Source of the DNA: Stenopsyche tienmushanensis
Taxonomy: Eukaryota; Arthropoda; Insecta; Trichoptera; Stenopsychidae
Reading direction: 5' to 3'
Assembly: GCA_008973525.1 (NCBI GenBank)
Contig: WACJ01000076.1
Span: forward strand, 1 to 64,000
Length of the DNA stretch: 64,000 bases
Positions 46,652 to 58,600 of the stretch are shown here, piece by piece (positions within the stretch are counted from its first letter, which is position 1; each line of letters begins with the position of its first letter). A program made the position numbers and the translations under genes. Below the pieces are notes generated by a model. The model was not told the origin of the DNA and made no database searches. It was given only the letters and a program-made list of their open reading frames with translations.

Positions 46652-49600
46652 ATGAACGGCGCGGACAAGAGGATGCTCGAGAGGGAGGCCCTCCGCAACG
46701 TGATCCAGCAGTGGAACACGAACAGGCTGGACCTCTTCGAGCTGAGCGAACCCAACGAGGTGAGACGGCGCCCCCCGCTCGGAGCTCGCGCGCGTCGGGG
46801 GGGGCCGGTCTGATCTGCCGTTCTCTTTCAGGATCTCAGCTTTCACGGAGTGATGCGATTCTACTTTCAAGATTCGGGTCAGAAGGTCGCCACCAAGTGC
46901 ATAAGGGTCGCGTCGGATGCCACCGTCGGAGACGTCATAGGTGAGGACCGGCGGGATCGCCCGCGCGCTCCGCCCCTCCCCGAGCGGCCGGTCCCATCGG
47001 CGCTTCTTTCGTTTCAGAGACGCTGATAGAGAAGTTTCGCCCCGACATGCGCATGCTGTCCGTCTCCTCGTACGCCCTGTACGAACTCCACTCGCGGGAG
47101 GAGAGGAAGCTCGCCGACGACGAGAAGCCCCTGCTGGTCCAGCTGAACTGGCACCTCGACGACAGAGAGGGAAGATTCCTGCTGAAGAACGCCGACGACA
47201 AGACGGTGAGCGATCTTCGGAGTCGTCTGAGGGGCGCCTCCGGATCCCGTTCTCTGAGCTCGCTCTCTCTTTTCAGTCCTCCGTCGTCAGCGGGACCGAC
47301 GCCAACGCAAACTTCAAGAGGAAACTGTCCAAAAGGGAGAAGAAAGAACTGAAGAAAAAAGAAAAGCTGTCGAGGATGAAGTCCGACGCCGCGAAGGACG
47401 ACGAGCACCCCGTGGCGGAGAAACTGTACACCGGTGAGCGGACCGCGCGAGAGAGGAGACTGAAGCTCGTCTCGCTTCCGTTTTGATGTTGTAATTTAAA
47501 TTACCGGATACGTCCGAAAGCGAGGACGAAACTGTCGCTCGAAAAATATGTCATTATTTTCCCATCTTTAGCATCGAAGTTGGGAAAATAGAATATTTTG
47601 ATGCTCTTTCTTACGTATGATCTTTTTTGTCTCTGTTTCTCTATCAGTTTTTGCATATTTTGTACACAGAACTTCCCGAAACGTCGTTTACGCGTTCCAT
47701 ATCCAACCCGGAAGCGGTGATGAGACGGAGAAGGCAACAGAAACTCGAGAGGAAACTTCAGCAGTTCAGATCGAAAGACGGCGGTCCCGACACCGGTACG
47801 AACCCGATCGGATCGTTTCCTACGAGAGCGTCGATCTCTCCGGCGGTCGCGGAGAGTCGGATCGCTCTCGAAGCCCGGGGACTAGCGGACGAGTCGTCTC
47901 CGCCGCGGGAGTCCGCTCGTCGGGATCGACTCGGGAGCGGCTCGCGAGTCCCGGGACGGGGGTCGCGAAGTCGTCGTTTTTAAAACTGAGAATTTTATTT
48001 TCAGGAGGAACCCTCAAAATATACGGAGAGTCTCTCTGTCCCGACGTTCCTTACAAAACTCTCTTGCTGTCCATCAACGATTGCGCTGCCAACGTCGTTC
48101 GGGAGATGCTCGATAAATACGGACTCGGAAAAATCGATCCGCAGTTGTATTGTCTGATGCAGGTACGTTTCGTAAAATAGATAATCAAATGGCAGATTGA
48201 AGTATTTTTTTACATACAGAATATACAACTGGAACGAAAACGGAGAAACACCGAGTCTCGACGGACGAGATGCGAGCTCGGCAGTCGGAAACGTTCGCAG
48301 CGAAACCTGTAGCGATGCAATAAAACTTTATCAATGTATAATGTTTTGAATGATTTCATTCCTGGAATTTTTTATACTAAAATTTACCAAACACTCGCAG
48401 GGAGGGATCTCGAGTGATCATTTCGGAGGGTATCTAAGCGGAACGCTTCCTATTTGTATCGAAGGATGTGCAGAGAGTATCTGAAGTTTTCAGTGAGAAA
48501 TGAAAGAATCGCAGACGAAGGCAGCGCGTTGAGAACGATGATCGGTTCGGGAGTCAGCGGACCGCGGCTTTCGTTATGCTAATTTGACAATATTCTTATG
48601 TGAATGATTATTTTTAAACATGAATCCTACAGAGAGTATTTCGAGGAGCCGAATGACCGATGAGAATTTGGAGTTGAGCCTGAAACTAAGACCGCTAAAA
48701 AATACCAAACAATTGTCCTAAAGTTGTTTGCATTAGTTGCATGTGTTCCGTTTATTTTGTTTACTTAATGTATAAACAATTTTAAAATGCAGTCAATTTG
48801 TTTAAATATATATTCATAATTTATAGCTCTTGAAAAATTCTAAACCATCGCGCTACTCATATTTGGTTCTTTCTTTGTTCGGTTTGAGTTTGTCGTGATC
48901 CGAGCTAGACGGCAACGATCGTAGAGAATGATGTACGTTACAAAATGTTAGTATCTTTTTAACTTTGCATGGGAAATTAGCAGACCCAAGAAACAAGATG
49001 ATGAAACAATTCTTCCAATTGAAAATCCTTCGGAGCGCTCGCTTGTCCTCGCTGCTCTTTCTGCTTTCCTCTCGATTTTTATCGTACGAATGCGAACTCC
49101 GCTGAGTTCGTTGACGGAACCGACCTGTCGCAGTTAACAATTTTGCAATTTTTTCCGTCTCCCCCGGACGGGACGAGAACGTCGAAAAGCATTTTTCATC
49201 GTCGCGTTCTTCCGCAGGTCAACGCGAACGACAGTTCGGAATACGTCCTGGACGACGACGAGTGCCCTCTCGCCATCGTGATGACGCATTCGCAGAGCGG
49301 TGAGTGTCTGTTATTTTTTGAACGACGCCGCGCCGCGACTCCGACGCGAAAGATAAAAATCGGCGAGTAGATAAGAAGGGATCGATCGACGAGGGTCTCT
49401 GCGAGATGATCCCCGGTCGGGCGCTGACGCGTCGGAGGAGCGGTCGGTGCGAGATATTATTAGGTGATTGCGCCCGTTAGGTCTCCGTCCCTGACGCTCT
49501 CGAACTCTTTCAGGCTCGATAATGTTCCACGTGAGACGGCGACCCGCCGACTCCCAGCCGAGACGGCGAAAGAAGAAGTCGGGGTCGCTGCGCGCCGGAG

Positions 49601-52600
49601 TCGCTCCCGCGGGACTCCTCCTGGAGGCGCACCACGACGGCACCCCTCTCGAAGGCGGCCGCAGCGTCGGGATCGTCGGAGAGATCGAGGTGAGAGTCGC
49701 GCGTCCGTCCCGCGCGTCCGCCCGCGCCCCTCCCGCTCTCAGACGAGCTTGAACCTTTTCAGGTGGGATCGGCCAACGGCGCGGCGCTGCAGCTGTACGG
49801 GCCCTCGATCCAGCCTCGGCACTGCGTCCTCGCCGCCAACGACGGGATCGTCACCCTCACGCCCCTCCACGCCGACGCGCACTCGTCGGTCGACGGACGC
49901 CGGGTCTGCCGCACCGCGCTCCTCCAGGTTCGCTCCCGCGAAAGGACGCGTCCTCCGTCCGCTCCCCTTCGTCCCCCCGTTCATCGTTCCGTTGTTTTTT
50001 TCAGCACGGATGCGTCGTCAGATTCGACCGGAACTCGACTTTTCGATTCGTGGATCCGACTCGAGAGACCCGACTCGACAGAAACGCGTCTCTGTCGCAG
50101 AACTTCGACTCGGCTTCCGCCTACGACAGGTACGCAACCCCCTCCCCCCCACCCGGCGGTATTGTTTTTCTTTTCCCTCGACTGCCAGATTGACGCTTTT
50201 CATCATTTGAATATTTCGGCTAATCATTTTTTGTTTTTTTCTGTTGCATGTTCCTTCACCGTATTTTTCTGCACATTGTTCATCGTTCCTTATCATTTGC
50301 GTTTGTCAAAATGGCGTTTCGCCACTCTCGCGCGTCCGATCGATAAGATCGCCGACGTCTCCGGCGCCCGACTCCGAGCTCGTCGCGTCGCAGCCCTCGC
50401 GCGGTCGCCTCGACGGGCGGAGCCCCCTCGATCCGGGCGGGATCGACGTCGTGGGCTGCGGCGACTTTCGGAGGGCCGCGAGTCCGGTCCCCGGCTCCGA
50501 CAGGAGCGGGTCGCGAGACGACTTCGGGCCGGCCTGCGGGGCGAAGGCGCCCGCTGACGGCGACGCCCCCTCCGGGTTCCCGGAGGGCGTCGTCGGCAAG
50601 GCCGGGGACCGCGACGCCTCCAGAGTCGAGGTCGAATCCTCGATTCTGTCGCAACACTCGGCCAACTCTAAGACTGATCTCGTTCAGGATGATCATTTTT
50701 CTTCTCCGTACGGCGTCTCGAACAACGCGCAGAGCTCCTCGATGAGCAGAGAACACGAAAATGGCAAAAATCTGTTAAATCAGTACAAGGATAATTATGA
50801 AACGACGTTCGATCTCGACGGCAACGTCGAAACGAAGAGCATCTGCAGCGCTAAAAGCGGAGGCTCCGGGCACGAGAGTAGGTAAGATCACGATTGTATT
50901 TTAAAAAAATAGTAACCTTTCATTATGGATTATCAAACGCAACGGACGATATGACGTTTCACGTGTCTGTTTGCATGTTTGTTTTTATTAGCTTCCAATT
51001 TATTTATAGACATGACGCACTTCCCATATGAAATATGCAAAAATAATATTATTTCTGCACCTGCACGGACTGCTATTTTTTGTGCTGTCGTATCCGTCAT
51101 CTGCGATTCGTTCACCTTTGATAGAAAATTAAAAGCTAGTCGTTCATCGCTATCCCCGTTCGTTAAATGAGACATCGCCGCGAGGATCGATATTTTTAAG
51201 ATTAAATAGAGTCTTAAGTGAAAATTTTATTCCGACTTTTGTCATTTTCTAGAATGCCACGAGGACAGGAAGCGATTCTACCAGCAGTGCTGGAGTTTCC
51301 CGAACACACCCAGCAAGTGTTTCTACAGAATGTCATTACGAGATTGGACGTTATCACGCCTGCGTTCAAGCTGGCTCCGGTTTACACGCTGTATCTGTGT
51401 GCCAGGTTATTTTTTACTTCCTTCGATGATTAGTTTTATTTCGATGGCTGATTTTTTTCCCGATATGTTGATTGACATTACTTTTGTTTTGAAGTGAAAC
51501 TTTCTATAGGCGCAGTCGGACCTCTGCTAGTAGCTTGCCTATTTTATTACGTATTACACAAACAGCATCTTCTTGCTAGTGATTTTCATTAACAAATGGA
51601 AAAAAAGCAATGCATAAAATTAGCTTTCATCGGGTACTGAGAAGTTTCACTTCCGCTGCGTGAAAGTCTCACACGTTTTATCTTTTCATTGATGAAATTG
51701 TTTTTTTTTTTTATTTTATTGCTTAAAAATATCTTTTCATTGTAGGTATAGAGCGTCAACTCATTACAGACCGGAATTAACACCGACAGAGCGTGCGCAT
51801 AAACTGACAGTGCTTCTGCATCATGTCGCTTCTCTTATACAAGCTACCGTGCAGGTATATATATATATATAACAAATAAAAATATCCAAATGCATGTAGT
51901 CAGTTTTGTGTTGTTTTTTTCTTCTGATTATTGACAAGCTCGTTTTGGTTTTAAATTCATCTAAATTTTCCAAAATTTTCATTTAGTTCAATAAAGGATA
52001 TTGAATTATATATACGTTTTTTTTTTTTTTTTAGGAAAAGTACTCCGATGCTGCTGTACAAGCTTTTTGGATGGCCAATAGTTCAGAATTGCTTCATTTT
52101 TTGAAATGTGATAGGCATATATCAGCATTTACAGTCCACGCACAAGATATTTTATCAAATACTGTTCAGGCAGCTTTCAGGTATTTCATCTATTAGGTAT
52201 TTCAGAAAGTTTAGTCTGCTTTTGAAGCAAATGAAAATTATAATAAAATTTTTACTTGCCTTGCTCTTGCCGGCGCGATAGTGATTTTGTGAATAGCTTT
52301 TTTGAAAGATGTCTCATCTTTAGAAGCAAAGAACTCAAGTAGTGTCCGACAAAAGCAGCATTTGATCTGGCATTGTCATAATGCAGTATGATATGCTTCC
52401 TGTTGAACATTACTGGCCTCTTTTATTTGAGTGCTTTGTTTTAATTGTCCATTTGTTGACAGTATCTCTTCAAATTGAGCTTATTGTTGGATTTCAAAAG
52501 CTCATAATGTATTGTTCTTCGGATGTCTCGCCGTTGTCTTATTTAGGCCCGAGTTCGGTTTAGAGGCGGAGGAACCGAGTTGTTTCGAGCTCCACGCGTG

Positions 52601-55600
52601 CTCTTTTTCTTGAGATGTATATGTTGGAAGTCCACTTTTCATCGCCAGTCATCATCCAGTTCGAGAAGGGTTCATTTTTGTTCTGAGCGAACAAATTTTT
52701 CTATCTTAATTCATAGCACCCATTTGGATTATTTGTATGACTATCCCAATTTCTGAATATGATCTGAAATGGTTTATTGAGCTGACTTGAGCTTTTTTGC
52801 AATCTCAATGTTAAAAAAATTCTGCTCTATCATTGGTCTTGACAATATCGTCATCGATCAAAGATAGTGGATTATTATTAAGGTCAAAAGCATAGGTTTG
52901 GCATTTTTCGACACTGTATGATAAAGGTTTTTTGGTATATTATAATCACATTATTCAAGTTCCTCTTTTGACTTTTTTCTCATTTTTAACTATGGAATCT
53001 TGTGGTACAAATTGCCAGAGATTTTCAAATATGAAAATTTTCAATAACATGAATTATTTTCCTGTCCACCATATGTGATATGTTTCAATTTCATGTCAAT
53101 TTTTTCATATTTTAGCAATCTGGTAGGATGTTTTCATATTGAATTGTCTCAAGTACTAACATCATTCTTGGAAGAAACGCCGACAGAAAGTGAAGCTTCG
53201 GGAGTGGTAATAGAAATACTAGGTAGTGCGATGGCCTTGCTACGGCGCTGTCGTGTCAATGCAGCTCTGACGATACAACTTTTTTCTCAGCTATTTCATT
53301 ATATAAATGTTTGGTGCTTTAATAAGGTAATATTGTATTTATTTTTTATTTAATTTATTACTAACAAAACAAATATTGTAGCTTTATCATTTGGGTCTTG
53401 ATGATAAAACTCTTAACGGGCTAGAATGTTCTGCACTAAACTTTACCTGAAGTCCCTGCAAAAGTGCATAAAATGCAACTTTTTTCTTAAATTTTATATA
53501 ATTCTTAAATCAGCTAAAAGATTGAAACGATTGAAGATTGATATTTGTAAACATCAAAGTAGTTTCCAGTCAGTGGCACGTGTGAATAAATGCAAAAAGT
53601 ACCACCAAAAGTGATACTTTTTGCATTTATTCATACATGAGCAGTTACACTCCATACAGTTGTCCATGTGAGAAGTATTAGTTCAATTATACCTCATTCC
53701 ATAGAAAGATTCTTTTTACTAACCGTTTCATGTGCAAGCATTCAAATAGATCAAATAAAAATAATTATAAATCATGGGTGAATTTGTGATTTGCATGTTT
53801 ATCATTTTAGGTAGTAACATCATCATACATGTGGTGTGGAGGATGGGGAGCCTTAATAAGTGCACGTTTACAACCTGTCGGTGCATGGGCAGAACGTCAA
53901 GGATTGGAACTTGCCGCTGATTGTCATTTAGCTTTAATCCAACAGTGCGCTCATTTATTACAAGTTAGTTCATTCTTTTTTTTACATGATCACTGGTGGC
54001 TAGCAGATGCTAGATAGTATCTGCTAGCCACCAGTGATCACCAGTGCTAAGTTAATGAATAGTTATGGTATTCTAAAAATTCGTGAGAACCGTCTTTCTT
54101 CTTGGAAAGTTTAATGGGCCAATTATTGAAGTTATCTTGAAACGAAAAATTGGAAAAAAAGTTTTTACATTATTCTTCAATCTTCTTCAATACAGAAAAC
54201 ATAAAAAATATTTTACGGTGTAAATTGAATAGAGGAGATTAGATAAATATGTTAGCTTATTCATTCTGCATAGAGCGTATTTTGGAATACACTTATACTC
54301 GATAGATTTAACGATTGTTCATCACCTAGCGTGAATTGGTGAAATTTCTCAGAGCCTAAATTCGATACTGCATAAATAGAGGGATTAGCGATACTGTAAC
54401 ATATGGGATAAATAGGGATTTGTGGCACATTTTCTGTTAGCTCTTGTTTATCTTAAATCGATAATCTTGATCGATTGCTCTGTCATCGATTACGGGTGAC
54501 ATGCCGCACACGTTGAGGCCCGATCCACACTATGGTGCCGTTACCGGTCTCTGTTTCGGTCCGGTCGAATATCCTCATACAAGAAACTGAATTGGAACAA
54601 TCCGATAGTGTGAATACTCTGATTGTTTCTTGTGTAAGAATATTTGATCGGACCGGGATCAGAGCAAAATCGAACCGTCAACGGCACCATAGTGTGGATC
54701 GGGCTTAAATATTGAATATTAACGCTTTAAATTTAATTTATTGATATTAATATAGTATTCTTTAAATATTATAAAAAAATGATTCAGATGGCATTCAAAA
54801 ATTTCTTTATGAAAGAATAAACAATGGAGAAGTATTGTAAAAGAGCGAAAAAATGTAAAATTTTAATTTTTAAAAATAAATGAAACAATATTACTTTATA
54901 AAATATTACATACCTTAATTGATTATTTTGATGAATTTTAGGCACCGAAACATACACCAGAAGATATTGCAAATCTGACATCAACTTGTTTTAAATTGAA
55001 CTCAGTTCAATTGAGATGCTTATTAGGAGGTTTTACTGAAGAAACAGTTAACGGAAGTTTGCGTTTACCTGCTGATCTTGTAGAAGCTGCAGTGAAACAC
55101 GCACAAGGAGTGGCTGATGAACTGCACAGAGCCGATGGTCGTGAGGTTAAATTTTTTATTCTTAACCTTTTCGTTAGTGAAAAAATTATTTTTTTACTTT
55201 TAACACATTTAAAAAAAATAAAAATACATATTTTTTGACTTTATATGTATGTATTATTTATCAAAATAAACATTCTACACTGTTGTCCATATTGCATCAC
55301 AATAACATTTATTGTCAAGTAGCGACTGCATAATTTCTATATTTTTTATTGGAACTGAATTGAGATTTTTTTTTAATCATTTCATTTATATTCATAGATA
55401 ACACTCGAAGAAAGCAGTTCGCTTCCGTTGTCATTGCTAATTCCAGAAGATGGATTCAGTGCAGATGTTGTTCGAGGGTTACCGAGTGGCTTAACTGAGT
55501 TTTTATCACCATTACAAAGAGCAGGTCTTTGTAGATTAGCTCCGCAACCTCATTCTCAAGGACATTGGACGGTATACATGAATGGTTTGTATTTTTTTCT

Positions 55601-58600
55601 TTTCATCAATGTCAACCTTCAAATGGGGAGATGATATTTTAAAACATGGAAAAGCAGGATATCACCTACTAAAATAATACTTGTATGCTTTTTAAGGATA
55701 TAATGGAAATGGTATAACAATAAAACAACAAATTGTTCAGCAACCCATTGTTGAAGTTATACAATTGCAAAAAAACTCAAATGGAATGGGACTAAGCATT
55801 GTTGCAGCTAAGGTACTTTTAAATACAAATATTTTCCATACTCCATAAGTTTTACTAAAGAAATTCTCTAATGATATCTTTTTTTTTATTAGGGAGCAGG
55901 CCAAAGTAAACTAGGCATATATATAAAATCTGTAGTTCCCGGTGGTGCAGCAGCAGCCGATCAAAGGTTGCAGGCTGGTGATCAATTATTAGCTGTAGAT
56001 GGAAATTCATTAGTTGGTATAACACAAGAAAGAGCAGCAGAGCACCTCGTCCGCACTGGACCTGTAGTAACATTGCACGTGGCTAAACAAGGTGCCGTCT
56101 TACATGGACTTGCTACCTTGTTGCGGCAACCGAGTCCACAAACTAGTAGAGGTAATATTTTAATTTTAGCCATCTTTCGATTTGATAAATTTAACTCCTT
56201 ACTGAAAATTTAAAATGAAATAATAAAAAAAATATTGAATACATACGCAAGTTTAAAATTTTGGCATCACAATGTCAATGTACAAGTGGAATTTGAAACC
56301 CATTTGGCGATATAAAGTCGACTTACGAGTGGAAAGGAATAATATAAATATATCAATAGTGATTGAAATTGTAATTAATGTTATATGCCTGTTGTATTAT
56401 TTCATAAAAAAAAATTGGAAGTAAAGGTCAAATTTAATTTTGCTTCAGTCCCTTTAAAAGTATTATTAAAAACAATAGTAATGAGATTTTAATCTTATTC
56501 TGCATATAGTTTTTAAAACACTGTTTTTTAAATTGTAATTTTGGGATTGAAAAATGTCATGATTTTAAATATCAAACATGATTTTTACCCCTGATAATAT
56601 AATATATTTTGAAGATTCTATATCAATGAGTATTGTCCTACGGTATTTAAACAGATTTTTTTTGTCTAAATGGATTTATAATAAAAAGGAGTTGTGAGGA
56701 TTAAAGTCTAAATCAGTGGTTCTCAAACTTATGTAGTCCACACACCCCCTCATGATCAAAATTTTTTTGCCGTCCTCTTCTCAACCCTAGATATTTTACA
56801 TCGTTCTTGAGATTTAATTTTGCAAAATAGATCTTATAATGGTTTCTGTAAATAATTTTATTTAAATGGGACGGGTACAGTTATTTTCTTGAAACCAGGA
56901 CTGCAATGTTGGGCTCTATGTTAGAAAGTTTTAATCCATACATAATAATACAGTAAAACCTTGATATAATGGACCTCTATTTAACAGACTTCGGATGTAA
57001 CGGATAAAAAATCCGGTCAAATGTAAAAAAATTAAAAACTTCCTGTTAATGCTATACATGGTTAAATTCAAGTGTAAGCCATGATATTTACATAAGTTTG
57101 GCACTAGAATTTGAGACATAATGCCATCCTGCTTGTAGACTGCACCTAGCCAGAGCGATAGTATATTAGGGGATTCCCTGATATAATAATGTGTAGGTTT
57201 CAACGCAGCACTCTTTTGTTTGCCATGCTGGCCGGGGATACACGCAACTCTACAGTACTTTTTTTCACATTGAAAACACGCAGCAACGGGAGGTGCCGTT
57301 TTGTCAAACCAGCGGCAACCAAGAGGTTAAAAAAAAGTTTTTTGATTTATTTTAAACTAATTGGACACCCTCTTCCCCCAATTAGTCCTTTATATTGAGG
57401 TTTTACTGTACCGAAAAAACCTGTTCACATAAATATGTTGTGCAGAATGGAATCGAATGTTGGAGATCTTTTTTTTTTGCAGTAATATAGGGCGATCAGG
57501 TCTGAGAATTAACCAAAAGCTTGTGAGTTTAGTTTTGTTGAATTTTTTGTTTATCACTTGATAATTCCACGAAAATATCTTGTTCAATACAGATAATTGT
57601 TTTTTTCATATTTTCATTAACAACCGCTGGTCTAAATAAATGTTGAATATTGTTACTTTGTTAAAGAAATTTTACTTATTAACACTTTGAGAACCGCGCT
57701 TTTTGGTGTAAAAAAGCTGTGGGGGCCGCTCGTTTTAGGCAAATTTCGCAAGAAATCAAGACCTTTATAATAATTTACATATCTTTTTAACCTATGAGTG
57801 TATATACGTGATATTTTCAGGTTATATTCTACATAATCAAAGGTATAGATATGTGATCTTCATTTTACAACTTTCAACCAGTGGTTCTCAAACCAACGAA
57901 ATACATTTTTTTTTCTTTCTATAAATAATACTTGTTATTTATATTTCATTTAAAATTTATTTACTATATGAGGGTGATAATACTTCGCAATTCTATGGAA
58001 GGACCGCCACTGGATATGTATATATCCTTTACTTCAGGATCGTCCAACCTTTTTTGTCTTGGGAGCTACTTTTCAATTTAAAATTGTCTTAGGATCTATT
58101 TCTAATATGATTCTTATAGGAAATTTATTTACTTTCTTCAAACTTAAAACTCAAATTTATATACCCTTTATATCTGTAGAGAAATCTGTCAACGAATAGT
58201 GAAATATTAGTGTCGGTAACATTTTTTTTTATGATGCTGTAGGCCCACGTTTTTACGCCAAATGGCGTCAGCGGTTCATAACGGTTGGGGAATTTTTACG
58301 CCAAAAGGCGTCAGCGGGTCTCAAAGTGTTAATATTTATTTTAAATATTTTATACAGTAGAACCTCCATTATCCGGACCTCGGTTATCCGGATTTTCGAT
58401 TATCCGGATTGTTCAAAATAAAAAATACAATTTATTAATTTGCACGTGGAGAATTGTGTTCACTTTTGCTCACATATGTAATGGATTGCAGTATTTTTTT
58501 TTTGGTTCATTTTATGGCGCATTTGTGCCAATATCATCGAGTGTATAGTAATAAAAATAATTTTATATGATGAGTACATTAATCCATACTTAAGTCTAGC

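Noticed and set aside
45441..46655. 404-codon open frame upstream of canoe
   Set aside because: It lies in very CpG-rich sequence where stops are rare, reads as low-complexity Arg/Ser/Pro, has competing open frames on both strands, and ends overlapping the canoe start. More likely 5' UTR and intron.
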